Origin: Pseudomonadota bacterium
Lineage (GTDB): Bacteria > Pseudomonadota > Gammaproteobacteria > Xanthomonadales > SZUA-38
Reading direction: 5' to 3'
Length of the DNA stretch: 64,000 nt
Assembly: GCA_039033415.1 (NCBI GenBank)
Contig: JBCCCR010000001.1
Span: forward strand, 124,001 to 188,000
Shown: positions 43,505 through 53,317 of the stretch, piece by piece
Layout of the letters: each line of letters starts with the position of its first letter
Numbering within the stretch: the stretch's first letter is position 1
The notes under the pieces: model-generated
Seen by the model: only the letters and a program-made list of their open reading frames with translations
The model's database searches: none
What the model was told of the DNA's origin: nothing
Position numbers and translations under genes: made by a program

Positions 43505-44347
43505 ATGTACGCAAAAACCTATCAGGCCAGTCACCCGGACATGATGAAGAATGTCAGCAATGACGATCTGCGTGAGCGCTACCTGGTTACGGGTATGTTC
43601 GAGACCGATCAAATCAAGCTCAACTACTCGCAGATTGAACGGATGGTGATCGGTGGTGCTTCGCCGGTGTCTCAATCCGTCGCCCTGCCAGCGCAGAGCG
43701 AACCGGTCAGTGGTGCTCCCTTTTTGGAGCGGCGCGAACTCGGCGTCGTCAACGTCGGCGGCGGCAGCGGCAGCATTACGGTGGACGGTGAATCTTTCTC
43801 AATGAAGCCGAGGGACGGCCTTTACGTTCCCATGGGGTGCGAGACGGTCGTCTTCGAAAGCGACAGCAGTGACAATCCGGCGCGTTACTACCTCGCTTCC
43901 ACACCCGCTCACGCGCGTTTTGAACTGGTCAAGATATCCATTGATGATGCGGTGCCGCTCAAGCTGGGCGGGCTGGAGACATCCAATGATCGGACCATCT
44001 ACCAATATATTGTGCCGGAGACATGCCAATCTGCTCAGCTGCTGTTGGGGCTGACTATCCTCAACCCAGGCAGCGTGTGGAACACGATGCCACCCCACCT
44101 GCACGATCGACGGTCCGAGTTCTATTTTTACTTTGAGCTGGGTGATGACGAGCGGGTATTCCATTTTATGGGCGAGCCGGACTCCCTGCGCCATATCGTT
44201 GTCCGTGACTCGGAGGCCGTTATCTCACCACCCTGGTCCATCCACATGGGTTGCGGCAACGCCAACTATTCTTTCATCTGGGCAATGGGCGGAGAGAACC
44301 TCGACTATACCGACATGAACGCCCTCGATATTTCTCAGCTGAAGTAG
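43505..44347 (+). CDS. kduI: 5-keto-4-deoxyuronate isomerase
   Basis: 280 aa, the usual KduI length (E. coli 278). It isomerises 5-keto-4-deoxyuronate to 3-deoxy-D-glycero-2,5-hexodiulosonate. The N-terminal signature [20 protein letters not shown] and the zinc-binding stretch [20 protein letters not shown] (two His and a Glu) are intact. The gene is followed after 1 bp by kduD. KduI/KduD are classic for pectin-derived uronates and occur in many uronan loci. Here they would feed KDG into the same KdgK/KdgA steps. Confidence 0.95.
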   Translation: MYAKTYQASHPDMMKNVSNDDLRERYLVTGMFETDQIKLNYSQIERMVIGGASPVSQSVALPAQSEPVSGAPFLERRELGVVNVGGGSGSITVDGESFSMKPRDGLYVPMGCETVVFESDSSDNPARYYLASTPAHARFELVKISIDDAVPLKLGGLETSNDRTIYQYIVPETCQSAQLLLGLTILNPGSVWNTMPPHLHDRRSEFYFYFELGDDERVFHFMGEPDSLRHIVVRDSEAVISPPWSIHMGCGNANYSFIWAMGGENLDYTDMNALDISQLK

Positions 44348-44348
44348 C

Positions 44349-45116
44349 ATGGCGGCGCACAGCCCACAGTTCAGTCTTGATGGAAAGGTCGCGCTGGTCA
44401 CCGGCGCCAATACCGGCCTCGGGCAGGCCATGGCGGTGGCGTTGGCTAACGCGGGCGCCGGCGTCGCCCTGGTCGGTCGATCCGAACCCAAGGAAACGGA
44501 ATCGCTGATTCGCCAGGCTGGCGGCCAATCGGCGGTCGTGATGGCGGATCTCAGCCGATCCGAGGTTGTCGCTTCGGTGGTGAGCGACGCCGAAAGCGCG
44601 TTGGGACCGATCGATATTCTGGTCAACAACGCGGGGATCATCCGCCGGGAGGAGGCGCTCGATTTTTCGGAGCTGGACTGGGATGACGTCCTGTCGACGA
44701 ATCTTAAGGTGCCCTTTTTCCTCGCTCAGGCGGTGGCAAAGTCATTGGTCGCTGGCAATCGGGGCGGCAAGATCATCAACGTGGCATCTCTGCTGTCATT
44801 CCAGGGCGGCATCCGGGTTGCGTCTTACACCGCCAGCAAAAGTGGTCTGGCCGGTCTGACCCGTCTTTTGGCCAATGAATGGGCTGCCCGAGGCATCAAC
44901 GTTAACGCGATCGTGCCCGGCTATTTTGCAACCAATAACACCACCGCGCTGCGCGCCGACAATGAGCGCAATCGGCAGATTCTTGAGCGAATTCCGGCCG
45001 GTCGGTGGGGCGATCCGGCTGACCTGGGTGGCGCGGCCGTGTTTCTTGCGTCCCAGGCGTCGGACTATGTCCACGGTACGTTGCTGCCGGTGGACGGCGG
45101 CTGGCTCGGCCGATGA
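44349..45116 (+). CDS. kduD: 2-dehydro-3-deoxy-D-gluconate 5-dehydrogenase (SDR)
   Basis: 255 aa SDR. The nucleotide site is TGANTGLGQAM, the catalytic Tyr/Lys is YTASKSGLAG, and the family segment VNAIVPGYFATNNTTALRAD is a KduD hallmark. NADH-type binding is suggested by VGRSEPKE after strand 2. It catalyses reduction of the diketo acid made by KduI to KDG. The start is one base after kduI and the stop overlaps the TRAP binding-protein start (ATGA). Distinct from the second SDR at 33114, which is probably the DEH reductase. Confidence 0.93.
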   Translation: MAAHSPQFSLDGKVALVTGANTGLGQAMAVALANAGAGVALVGRSEPKETESLIRQAGGQSAVVMADLSRSEVVASVVSDAESALGPIDILVNNAGIIRREEALDFSELDWDDVLSTNLKVPFFLAQAVAKSLVAGNRGGKIINVASLLSFQGGIRVASYTASKSGLAGLTRLLANEWAARGINVNAIVPGYFATNNTTALRADNERNRQILERIPAGRWGDPADLGGAAVFLASQASDYVHGTLLPVDGGWLGR

Positions 45117-46111
45117 TTCGGCGCCGTGAACTCTTACTTGCTCCGCTGCTGCTGGCCGGCTGCGGTGATCGCAAGAGCGCACGGCCGCTTTTTGCCGCGG
45201 ACTCACAGCCCGACGATTATCCAACCACTCAGGGAATCCATGCGATCGACCGGCTGCTCAACGAGCGGACCAACGGTGAAATGCGAGTTCGCGTTTACCC
45301 CGGCGGCCAGATGGGCGCCGAAAAGGACACCCTGGAAATCGCGGTTTTTGGCGGGCTCGATTTAACTCGGGTCAACCTGGCCCCCATCAATTCGATAGTT
45401 CCGGAAACGATCGTGTTGGCATTGCCCTTTCTTTTCCGCTCAATCGCGCATTCCCGAGCTGCGTTCGATGGAGAAGTCGGGCGAAAAATTCTCCACGCTA
45501 TGATGCCTTACGGACTCCGAGGCATGTGCTACTACGATTCTGGCGCCAGGTCCTTTTACAACAACAAGCGCCCGATCTATACGCCCGACGACATCGCCGG
45601 CATGAAAATTCGGGTTCAAAACTCAGACATTTACGTGGCGATGATGCAGGCCCTCGGCGCTAACCCCACGCCGATTCCCTACGGCGAGGTTTACCAGTCG
45701 CTGGTGCAGGGTGTGGTCGATGGTGCTGAGAACAACTACCCATCTTATGAGAGCTCCCGTCATTTCGAGGCCGCGGGACACTACAGCCTGACTCGGCACG
45801 TTATGGCTCCGGAAGTATTGGTGGCTTCACGACGCAGCTGGGATCGAATGACGCCCGAGGAGCAGGACTACCTGCAGGCCGCGGCGTCCGATTCCGTGCC
45901 GATCATGCGCGAGCTGTGGGACGCGAGGGTTGGCGTTTCCAGGCAACGGGTCATCGACCGCGGCGTTGAGGTTGTTGAAAACGTCGACCACTCGGCGTTT
46001 GCCGAAAAAATGCTGCCCGTCTGGGACCGGTTTGTCGTCAGCCCCGAGATGCGAGCGCTGGTTGAAGAGATTGTCGGGTTGGACGAGACGCGGGGTGTCC
46101 AAAGTGCGTAG
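45113..46111 (+). CDS. TRAP transporter substrate-binding lipoprotein (DctP family)
   Basis: 332 aa. The lipobox LLLAGC (Cys about 17) shows a lipoprotein instead of the more common free periplasmic form. The DctP fold is clear: MRVRVYPGGQMGAEKDTLEI and the ligand-binding core GMKIRVQNSDIYVAMMQALG with the conserved Arg that pairs with the ligand carboxylate, then PIPYGEVYQSLVQGVVDGAE. Together with the two following permeases it would import a carboxylated sugar, most likely the monomeric or dimeric alginate product. Overlap with kduD and with the Q subunit shows a tight operon. Confidence 0.92.
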   Translation: MIRRRELLLAPLLLAGCGDRKSARPLFAADSQPDDYPTTQGIHAIDRLLNERTNGEMRVRVYPGGQMGAEKDTLEIAVFGGLDLTRVNLAPINSIVPETIVLALPFLFRSIAHSRAAFDGEVGRKILHAMMPYGLRGMCYYDSGARSFYNNKRPIYTPDDIAGMKIRVQNSDIYVAMMQALGANPTPIPYGEVYQSLVQGVVDGAENNYPSYESSRHFEAAGHYSLTRHVMAPEVLVASRRSWDRMTPEEQDYLQAAASDSVPIMRELWDARVGVSRQRVIDRGVEVVENVDHSAFAEKMLPVWDRFVVSPEMRALVEEIVGLDETRGVQSA

Positions 46112-46601
46112 CGTTTTGACCAGCGCGAGCGGGTCGATCAGCGTTTTTGCCAAATGGTTTGCGGCAATCGGTCTTTTGATCATGACCGCCATCATCGCGC
46201 TGCAGGTATTTTCGCGCTATGTGCTCAACGACAGCCCGGCTTGGGCTGAGCAGGCGGCGCTGCTGCTGATGATTTGGTATGTCTTTATCGCGGCAGCGGC
46301 AGGCGTCCGCGAGGGTTTTCATATCCGTATCGCGGTATTCGCTGAAAATCTCCCGGCGCGGCTACGTCACCCGGTGCTGTTGCTGGCCCACCTGGTTGTC
46401 ATGGTGTTCGGCGCGGCAATGGCCTTCTTTGGTATTCAGCTTGCCCAGGAAACCTGGCAGCACGTCATCCCAACCTTAGGCATTTCCCGGGGGTTTGCCT
46501 ATCTCCCGATCTCTATTTCCGGCTTCCTAATCACCGCATTTGCCGCTGAGCAGCTAGCCGCCGAATGGCGCCAGACCGAGGTGAAAAAGCGATGGAACTG
46601 A
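46104..46601 (+). CDS. TRAP transporter small permease (DctQ family)
   Basis: 165 aa from a GTG that overlaps the DctP stop by 8 bp; the open frame extends further upstream over the DctP gene but without a family match. Four membrane helices are seen, with the DctQ signature ALQVFSRYVLNDSPAWAEQA near helix 1-2. It couples the binding protein to the large DctM subunit in the sodium-dependent importer. Confidence 0.9.
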   Translation: MRSVLTSASGSISVFAKWFAAIGLLIMTAIIALQVFSRYVLNDSPAWAEQAALLLMIWYVFIAAAAGVREGFHIRIAVFAENLPARLRHPVLLLAHLVVMVFGAAMAFFGIQLAQETWQHVIPTLGISRGFAYLPISISGFLITAFAAEQLAAEWRQTEVKKRWN

Positions 46602-47872
46602 TGGTGCTGCTCGGCGTTCTGCTGGTGTTGCTGCTGCTCGGCGTGCCGGTAGCCTTTGCGCTCGGCGCGGCCTCCCTGGCGACCTTCTACCTGCTGGACA
46701 TTCCGCTGATCGTGGGTTTCCAACGTATGGCCGCCAGCATGAATATCTTCGCGCTCATGGCCATTCCCTTTTTTGTGTTCGCCGGTGACCTGATGCACCG
46801 GGCGGGTATCGCGGAGCGGTTGATCCGGGTTGCGGACGCGGCGCTGGGACGCACCCGTGGGGGACTCGGTCAGGTTGATGTCGGTGCCTCCATGATGTTC
46901 GGCGCGGTTTCCGGTTCGGCCATTGCCAGCGTCTCAGCCATCGGTTCAACACTGGGGCCGATGATGAAAGAAAAGGGTTATGACGCGGACTATGTGGTGA
47001 ACGTTTCCGCCACCTCTGCGATCACGGGCCTGCTGATCCCGCCGTCACACAACATGATCATCTACGCCGCGGCGGCCGGTGAGAGCATCTCGCTGGCCGA
47101 CCTGTTCCTGGCCGGGATCATCCCAGGCGTTTTGACCGGATTACTCCTGATGGTTGCCGCCTACCTGGTTGCGGTTAAGCGCGACTATCCGCGTGGAGCA
47201 TTCCCCGGCTGGCGGGCCTTCTTGCTGGCATTTGCGGCAGCGATTCCCGGACTGATGGCCGCCGCAATTATTGTTGTCGGGGTTCTGTCCGGCATCTTCA
47301 CGCCGACCGAGTCGGCGGGGATTGCAGTGGTTTACACCATCGCGGTTGCGCTGTTTGTGTATCGCTCGCTGACCTGGGAGCGGTTTGTTGCCGCCACCAC
47401 GGCATCGGTGCGAACCACGGCCATGGTCATGATTGTCATCGGCGCTGCTGGCGCCTTTGGCTGGCTGCTGGCGCTGCTGCAGGCGCCAACCCAGCTTGCC
47501 GATTTGCTGCGAGGCATCACCGAAAATCCGATCTTGCTGCTGCTGCTCATCAATATTGTGCTGCTGGTCCTGGGCACGTTTATGGACATGGCGCCGCTGA
47601 TCATCATCACCACCCCCATTTTTCTGCCGATGGCGACGGAACTGGGCATGGATCCGGTTCAGTTCGGCATCATGTTGCTGCTCAACCTGGGGATTGGGCT
47701 GGTGACCCCGCCGGTAGGCGCGGTCCTGTTTGTTGGCTGCGCGATTGGCAAAATTCCAATCGAGCAAACGGTTAAGACCATGTGGCCCTTTTACGGCGCG
47801 CTGGTCCTGGCGCTGGTTGCGGTCATCTACGTGCCGTCACTGTCGATGTGGCTGCCCGGGCTCCTGAACTGA
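46592..47872 (+). CDS. TRAP transporter large permease (DctM family)
   Basis: 426 aa from the ATG at 46592, overlapping the DctQ stop by 10 bp. About twelve membrane helices of the ion-transporter superfamily. DctM signature stretches include FFVFAGDLMHRAGIAERLIR, MMFGAVSGSAIASVSAIGS, IPPSHNMIIYAAAAG and LLLNLGIGLVTPPVGAVLFV. It is the translocating subunit for the substrate captured by the DctP-type lipoprotein. A weak gap of about 97 bp separates it from the aldolase gene. Confidence 0.93.
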   Translation: MELMVLLGVLLVLLLLGVPVAFALGAASLATFYLLDIPLIVGFQRMAASMNIFALMAIPFFVFAGDLMHRAGIAERLIRVADAALGRTRGGLGQVDVGASMMFGAVSGSAIASVSAIGSTLGPMMKEKGYDADYVVNVSATSAITGLLIPPSHNMIIYAAAAGESISLADLFLAGIIPGVLTGLLLMVAAYLVAVKRDYPRGAFPGWRAFLLAFAAAIPGLMAAAIIVVGVLSGIFTPTESAGIAVVYTIAVALFVYRSLTWERFVAATTASVRTTAMVMIVIGAAGAFGWLLALLQAPTQLADLLRGITENPILLLLLINIVLLVLGTFMDMAPLIIITTPIFLPMATELGMDPVQFGIMLLLNLGIGLVTPPVGAVLFVGCAIGKIPIEQTVKTMWPFYGALVLALVAVIYVPSLSMWLPGLLN

Positions 47873-47969
47873 CGACAGGGCGGCACGCAGCGTTGACCCA
47901 CTCCGCGTGGCGCCTTTCTCGTAGCTGTTCTCGGCGACACCGGATGATCAATTTTACAAGAGAGAAGAC

Positions 47970-48611
47970 ATGACGATTCACGAACTGCTTAGCCAAAGCC
48001 CGGTCGTGCCGCTGGTACAGGCAGATGATCCTGAGGTCGCCGTTGAGGTCGCCCGCGCCCTGGCCGTCGGCGGTTTAAGGGTTGCAGAAGTGGTGTTCCG
48101 GACCGATCGGGCGCTCGAGTGCCTCAAAGCGGTAGCCGATCATGTCCCCGAAATGGTTGCAGGCGCCGGGACCGTGCTCAATCGCGAACAGGCACAGGCA
48201 GCCTTGGATAACGGAGCGCAGTTTCTCGTATCCCCAGGTCTGGATGACGGCGTGGTGGAAACGGCTCAGCGCCTTGGTGTGCCGGTTTTTCCCGGCATCA
48301 TGACGCCAACCGAGGCGCAGCGAGCGACCAACCTCGGGCTGGATACGGTCAAATTTTTTCCGGCATCGATCGCGGGCGGTGTGCCCGCGCTGAAGGCTTT
48401 GGCAAGCGTCTTTCGCCAGCTTCGCTTCATGCCAACCGGGGGCGTCAGCCCGGCCAATCTGGCTGAGTTTCTTCGAGTGCCCGCGGTGATCGCCTGCGGC
48501 GGCAGTTGGCTGACGCCTGCCGACGCGATCGCGGCGGGGGATTTCGACGCGGTAACCACACTCGCAGCGCAGGCGTTAGAGCTCGCGCGCGACGCAGAGA
48601 GGACATCCTGA
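47970..48611 (+). CDS. kdgA: 2-dehydro-3-deoxy-phosphogluconate (KDPG) aldolase
   Basis: 213 aa, the normal length of Eda/KdgA trimeric class I aldolases. Glu in [16 protein letters not shown], and the Schiff-base Lys in [10 protein letters not shown] are all present, as is the phosphate-binding MPTGGVS. It splits KDPG to pyruvate and glyceraldehyde-3-phosphate, the last step of the alginate route. AAGAGAGAAG forms the ribosome site. The stop shares one base with the kinase start. Confidence 0.95.
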   Translation: MTIHELLSQSPVVPLVQADDPEVAVEVARALAVGGLRVAEVVFRTDRALECLKAVADHVPEMVAGAGTVLNREQAQAALDNGAQFLVSPGLDDGVVETAQRLGVPVFPGIMTPTEAQRATNLGLDTVKFFPASIAGGVPALKALASVFRQLRFMPTGGVSPANLAEFLRVPAVIACGGSWLTPADAIAAGDFDAVTTLAAQALELARDAERTS

Positions 48612-49639
48612 TGGGAAAATTTTTGACCTTTGGCGAAATCATGCTGCGGCTCAAAGCTCCGGGCCACGAGCGATTCTTTCAGTCGCCCACCCTCGAGGCC
48701 ACGTTCGGCGGGGGCGAGTCGAACGTGGCGGTGGCGCTGGCTAACTACGGCCTGGACGCCGGCTTTGTCACCGCACTCCCGGATAACGATATTGCTGAAG
48801 CATGCATGCGAGAGGTGCGAGGATTTGGTGTCGACGTCGGCGCTATTCGGCGTAGCGGCGACCGCATGGGAATCTACTTCCTCGAAGGCGGCGCTAACCA
48901 GCGCCCGAGCAAGGTCATCTACGACCGGTCCCGCTCGTCGATTGCTGAATGTGGTCCTGGCGATTTTGAGTGGTCGAAGATTTTTGCCGGCGCTGAGTGG
49001 TTTCACATCACGGGCATTACGCCCGCGCTTTCCCAATCGGCCGCGGATTTGTCGCTGGAGGCCTGTCAGGCCGCCAAGGATGCCGGGGTAACCGTCTCGT
49101 GCGATTTCAACTTTCGCGGCAAGCTTTGGAAATATGGCAAGACGGCGCCGGAGGTGATGCGGGAACTGGTTCGCTATGTCGACGTCGGTATCGCCAACGA
49201 GGAGGACTGCCAGAAATCGCTGGGGATTTCTGCCGATGTCGATGTGCATACGGGAGAACTCGACAGCGCGAAGTACGAGGCCCTGTCGCAAAAGGTGCTC
49301 GACACCTATCCCGATATGTCGATCATCGCCATTACGCTGCGGGAAAGCCGCAGTGCAGACACCAACGGCTGGTCAGCATGCTTGCGAGACAGCGACGGTT
49401 TTAAGCTCTCACGGCACTACGAAATCACAGACATTATCGACCGAGTTGGCGGTGGAGACAGCTTTGCCTCGGGACTGATCGCCGGGCTCAAGCTTCACAG
49501 CGATCGTCAGCAGGCGCTCGAATTCGCCGTTGCCGCGAGCTGCCTAAAGCATTCGATTTCAGGCGACTTCAACCGCGTTTCAAAGGCCGAGGTTGAGAAC
49601 CTGATGGGCGGTGACGCTTCGGGCCGCGTGCAGCGCTAA
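48611..49639 (+). CDS. kdgK: 2-keto-3-deoxygluconate (KDG) kinase
   Basis: 342 aa PfkB-family sugar kinase. The substrate-binding N-terminus [14 protein letters not shown] and [12 protein letters not shown], and the ATP/anion-hole motif [16 protein letters not shown] with the catalytic Asp are intact. ATG at 48611 overlaps the aldolase TGA by one base; the longer open frame upstream lies in the aldolase gene and is rejected. It phosphorylates KDG to KDPG. The context with aldolase, KduI/D and alginate lyases makes KDG the near-certain substrate. Confidence 0.94.
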   Translation: MGKFLTFGEIMLRLKAPGHERFFQSPTLEATFGGGESNVAVALANYGLDAGFVTALPDNDIAEACMREVRGFGVDVGAIRRSGDRMGIYFLEGGANQRPSKVIYDRSRSSIAECGPGDFEWSKIFAGAEWFHITGITPALSQSAADLSLEACQAAKDAGVTVSCDFNFRGKLWKYGKTAPEVMRELVRYVDVGIANEEDCQKSLGISADVDVHTGELDSAKYEALSQKVLDTYPDMSIIAITLRESRSADTNGWSACLRDSDGFKLSRHYEITDIIDRVGGGDSFASGLIAGLKLHSDRQQALEFAVAASCLKHSISGDFNRVSKAEVENLMGGDASGRVQR

Positions 49640-49647
49640 GCGTTCAG

Positions 49648-51930
49648 ATGAAATCGAAAGAGCCCGGTACGGCTCGACGCAGCCGCCTACGGATTTGGCT
49701 GGTTGTGGCGGGCCTTTTGTTCCCGCTCCTGTGTGTCTCGTCAGATCGGCCAGGTTTGCTGCTGACTGAGGATGGCGTCCGAATCATCCGCTCGCAGCTC
49801 GGCAGCGTACCGCTGTTTGATGCCTCGCTGGCGGCGGTCAAGCGTGAGGTCGATCGGGAAATCGCAGCGGGCATCGAGACGCCGATCCCCAAAGACTTTT
49901 CCGGTGGCTACACGCATCAGCGTCACAAACAAAACTTCTTTACCGCTCAAAAGGCGGGCGTCCTCTACCAGATCCTTCAGGACGCCAAATACGCGATATA
50001 CGTCCGCGACATGTTGTTGCAGTACGAAAGTCTGTACAAAACGTTGCCGCTGCATCCGCAGGAACGTTCGTATGCCCGAGGTCGACTGTTCTGGCAATGC
50101 CTGAATGACAGCAACTGGCTTGTGTATATGAGCCAGGCTTACGACACGATTTACGACTTCCTGTCTGAGGCGGAACGAACACGGCTCGAGGACAACCTGT
50201 TCCGACCCTTTGCTGACTTCCTGTCGATCGAAAATCCTCAGTTTTTCAATCGGGTTCACAACCACAGTACCTGGGGCAATGCTGCGGTTGGCATGATCGG
50301 TCTGGTGATGGACGATCAGGAGCTGATTGAGCGTGCCCTTTACGGCGTCAACGACGACGCCCCGGATAGCTCAGCCCGGGATAACGACGGCGGCTTTATC
50401 CGCGTTGAGGGGCAAAAGGCGGGGTTTCTCGCCAATGTCGACGCCCCATTTTCGCCCGATGGCTACTACACCGAGGGCCCGTACTATCAGCGCTATGCCA
50501 TGTATCCGTTTCTGGTGTTTGCCCAGGGGCTGAATAACCTCAAGCCAGAGGTGGCGATCCTTAAGCACAAAGACGGTGTGCTGCTCAATGCGGTCGATGC
50601 GCTGCTCACGCTCGCGGATGCAGACGGGGAGTTCTTTCCGCTCAACGATGGGCAGAAAGGTATGTCCTACGATGCCCGCGAGCTGGTGACCGCGGTGAAT
50701 ATCGCTTACCACCTCGGTGGGAGGAATCCTCAGCTATTGAGCCTCGCTGGTCAGCAGGGGCGAGTCTTGCTGGATGACACCGGCATCGCCGTGGCTATGG
50801 CGGTGAGAGACGGCAAAGCTGAGCCTTTTCAGAAGTTATCAGTGAACCTGTCTGATGGACCCGAAGGTCGTCAAGGGGGTGTTGCGGTCCTCCGTCAGGG
50901 TGATGAGGATCTGACGCTGGTCTTCAAGTATTCCGCGCAGGGGCTCAGCCACGGGCACTACGACAAGCTCTCTTATTCGCTCTACGAACGGGGTACTGAG
51001 GTTCTGCAGGACTACGGCTTGGTCCGCTTCGTCAATATTGGTCAGAAGGGTGGGGGCAACTACCTGCCGGAGAACGCTTCCTGGGCGAAGCAGACCATCG
51101 CCCACAACACGGTGATTCAGAACGAAACATCCCATTTTGGCGGGGCCTACGAAATCGGCAGCCAACACCATTCGGTGCTGCATTTTTATGACGCTTCCGA
51201 TCCCGGCATACAGATTGTCAGCGCGACGGATGAGAACGCCTATCCGGGAATGAAAATGCACCGCACGGTGGCGCTTATTGGCGACGAGACTCTCGATCGG
51301 CCATACCTGCTGGATGTCTTTCGACTGACCGCCAGCGCCAGCAACCGTTACGACCTGCCTTTCTACTTTGCAGGGCAGGTCATCAGTACCAACTTTGCTT
51401 TTTCGACCCCGTCTACGCTCGAACCGCTGGGCGCCAACCATGGCTACCAACACCTGTATCTCGAGGGTCAGGGTGAGCCCTCGTCGGGCAGTAGCCAGAT
51501 GACCTGGTTGAACCATGGTCGTTTCTACACGCTGACGACGGCGACGCTGCCGAACGACACGTTGCTGTTCACCCGGATTGGTGCCAACGACCCGAGCTTC
51601 AATTTGCGTCGCGATCCCGGCTTTATGGTGCGACGTGACGAAGCCGGCGAGACGGTTTTTGCGTCGCTAGTGGAGAGCCACGGCAGCTACAGCCCCGTGT
51701 CTGAGCTTGCGCTGAACGCAACCAGCGATGTCGAGGATCTTGCGGTTACCATCAACAATGAAGCGTATACCGTCGTGACCATCCGGAAGACGGATGGTCC
51801 CTCCAGCATGCTGATCATCGCAAATGCGGATGCCTCAGCTGACACCGACCATCAGCTCGAGATCGACGGGCGGCTTGTCCAGTGGTCCGGACCCTACAAG
51901 TTCTTTCCACGCGTCGAGAGGCGCAGGTAA
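49648..51930 (+). CDS. PL17 exo-oligoalginate lyase
   Basis: 760 aa, similar to Alg17C of Saccharophagus (about 736 aa). A signal peptide or membrane anchor (IWLVVAGLLFPLLCVSS) precedes the alpha/alpha toroid (about 40-390), which contains the catalytic Asn-His in FFNRVHNHSTWGNAAVG and the catalytic Tyr region DGYYTEGPYYQRYAM. The C-terminal half is the beta-sandwich heparinase-II/III-like domain (FKYSAQGLSHGHYDKLSYSL). It releases unsaturated monouronates from oligoalginate, which become DEH. It begins 9 bp after kdgK and ends the operon. Confidence 0.92.
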   Translation: MKSKEPGTARRSRLRIWLVVAGLLFPLLCVSSDRPGLLLTEDGVRIIRSQLGSVPLFDASLAAVKREVDREIAAGIETPIPKDFSGGYTHQRHKQNFFTAQKAGVLYQILQDAKYAIYVRDMLLQYESLYKTLPLHPQERSYARGRLFWQCLNDSNWLVYMSQAYDTIYDFLSEAERTRLEDNLFRPFADFLSIENPQFFNRVHNHSTWGNAAVGMIGLVMDDQELIERALYGVNDDAPDSSARDNDGGFIRVEGQKAGFLANVDAPFSPDGYYTEGPYYQRYAMYPFLVFAQGLNNLKPEVAILKHKDGVLLNAVDALLTLADADGEFFPLNDGQKGMSYDARELVTAVNIAYHLGGRNPQLLSLAGQQGRVLLDDTGIAVAMAVRDGKAEPFQKLSVNLSDGPEGRQGGVAVLRQGDEDLTLVFKYSAQGLSHGHYDKLSYSLYERGTEVLQDYGLVRFVNIGQKGGGNYLPENASWAKQTIAHNTVIQNETSHFGGAYEIGSQHHSVLHFYDASDPGIQIVSATDENAYPGMKMHRTVALIGDETLDRPYLLDVFRLTASASNRYDLPFYFAGQVISTNFAFSTPSTLEPLGANHGYQHLYLEGQGEPSSGSSQMTWLNHGRFYTLTTATLPNDTLLFTRIGANDPSFNLRRDPGFMVRRDEAGETVFASLVESHGSYSPVSELALNATSDVEDLAVTINNEAYTVVTIRKTDGPSSMLIIANADASADTDHQLEIDGRLVQWSGPYKFFPRVERRR

Positions 51931-51961
51931 CGCCCTGCCGGGTCGCCAATCAGCCCGCCAG

Positions 51962-53317
51962 TTACTGCGTGGTATGGGCCGAGCGGGTTGCCCGGTCGCT
52001 GGCCATACCGCTTCCATCGCGAGCGGGAGCTGGCGGGCGTGAGTGGATCGTAGGCTGATGCCAGGGACAGGCTACGCCCAGGTTTTCAGCGACGGCCATC
52101 GCCGATTTGACGGCACTTTCGAGCAACGGGATGCCGTGTGACGCGTAGGAACCACAAAACCAGATGCGCCGATCGGGCTGTTGATGGAGCGTCGCCAGGC
52201 GCTTGAGCCCCCTGAGCGAAGTTGCGTTCACGATCGGTCTTTCAAACTCCGCTTGGCCAAGGACCCGCGATGGCTCCGGTTCGATCACCGGATTCCAGGT
52301 TTGAAAAATCGGACGTGGCCCGGGCATCTCCTGAATCGCGTTCATCCAGATGGTCGCCATGGGAGCCGCATCGTCTTGCGCCAGCAGAAAATTCACCGGG
52401 GCCCAGCGCGACTCACCGCCCGGCGGCGCCAGCCGGGGATCGGTGTGAACGATGACCCGACTCGGTTCATAGGTAAAGCAGTCCAGCACGTCTTGCTCGT
52501 CTGTCGATGGATCCTCGAGAAGCTGCACCGCCTGATTGGCTTGCGCCGCAACGACAACGTGATCAAACGTCTCTGTATCGTCGGGAGTTCTGATCGAAAC
52601 ACCGTCACCTGTTCGGGTAATACCGACAACCTGAGAACGAAGATGAACCTGCTTCGCCGGGGAGGACAGGCGTTTGACCACTTCTTGGGTTCCATCGGTC
52701 ACGCGCCGGACCGCTGACAGCAGCAGACCGCTGTTGATGTACTCGAGAATCACGCGGGCCGGATAAGCTTTGACGCTGTCGTGGCTGCAGGTGCAGATCG
52801 CGGCATAGGCCGGGTAGAGAAACCCTTCCGCAAAATCCTTGGAATAGTCATTTTCTGCCAGATAGTCCTCGAGCGTCATCTCATCGGGGATGCCGTCCGC
52901 CAGCGACTTCGGCGCCTTCCGAGAAAGTCGCAAGATCTCCCAGCCGATTCGCAGGGCTTTAGGTTTGAAAGATCCCGCGCCTTTTAGAAACGGTACTGAG
53001 CGGCGACCCAGTCGATAATTGCTGTAGCGAAAGTAGGAATTTTCGTTGAGGGCGCCGAAAGAGGCTGCATAGTTGATGGCCTCAGACTGAATGCCAAGCT
53101 GCTGATAGAGTGCGGTCAGATTGGGATAGAACCCAGAAAAAAACACGCGCAGCGGGACGTCGATGCGGGCACGATTGGATTCATCCACAACGTCGAGCGA
53201 CCGGGCGTCCATCCCCAGATGATCGTGCTTTTCAAAGAGGGTGACGTCATGCGCCCGACCCAGGAGCCAGGCGGCGCTCAGCCCGGCGATGCCGCTGCCG
53301 ACAACCGCAATCTTCAT
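51962..53317 (-). CDS. FAD-dependent amine-oxidase-family oxidoreductase
   Basis: 451 aa from the ATG at 53317, which overlaps the preceding UbiA-like gene stop by 4 bp. The Rossmann signature is KIAVVGSGIAGLSAAWLL, then the ribose-binding acidic FEKHDHLGM. The family of NAD(P)-binding Rossmann-like proteins with this C-terminal RIWFCGSYASHGIPLLESAV includes desaturases and oxidases of lipids, carotenoids and quinone-like rings. Paired with a UbiA prenyltransferase homologue it may modify a prenylated ring or a lipid. In related bacteria a cyclopropane-synthase-type gene often sits beside this oxidoreductase (from memory), but none is here. Substrate unknown. Confidence 0.78.
   Translation of the reverse strand: MKIAVVGSGIAGLSAAWLLGRAHDVTLFEKHDHLGMDARSLDVVDESNRARIDVPLRVFFSGFYPNLTALYQQLGIQSEAINYAASFGALNENSYFRYSNYRLGRRSVPFLKGAGSFKPKALRIGWEILRLSRKAPKSLADGIPDEMTLEDYLAENDYSKDFAEGFLYPAYAAICTCSHDSVKAYPARVILEYINSGLLLSAVRRVTDGTQEVVKRLSSPAKQVHLRSQVVGITRTGDGVSIRTPDDTETFDHVVVAAQANQAVQLLEDPSTDEQDVLDCFTYEPSRVIVHTDPRLAPPGGESRWAPVNFLLAQDDAAPMATIWMNAIQEMPGPRPIFQTWNPVIEPEPSRVLGQAEFERPIVNATSLRGLKRLATLHQQPDRRIWFCGSYASHGIPLLESAVKSAMAVAENLGVACPWHQPTIHSRPPAPARDGSGMASDRATRSAHTTQ

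Noticed and set aside
48266-49291. Minus-strand frame over the KDPG aldolase and KDG kinase genes
   Set aside because: Antisense to two certain enzymes; no domain.
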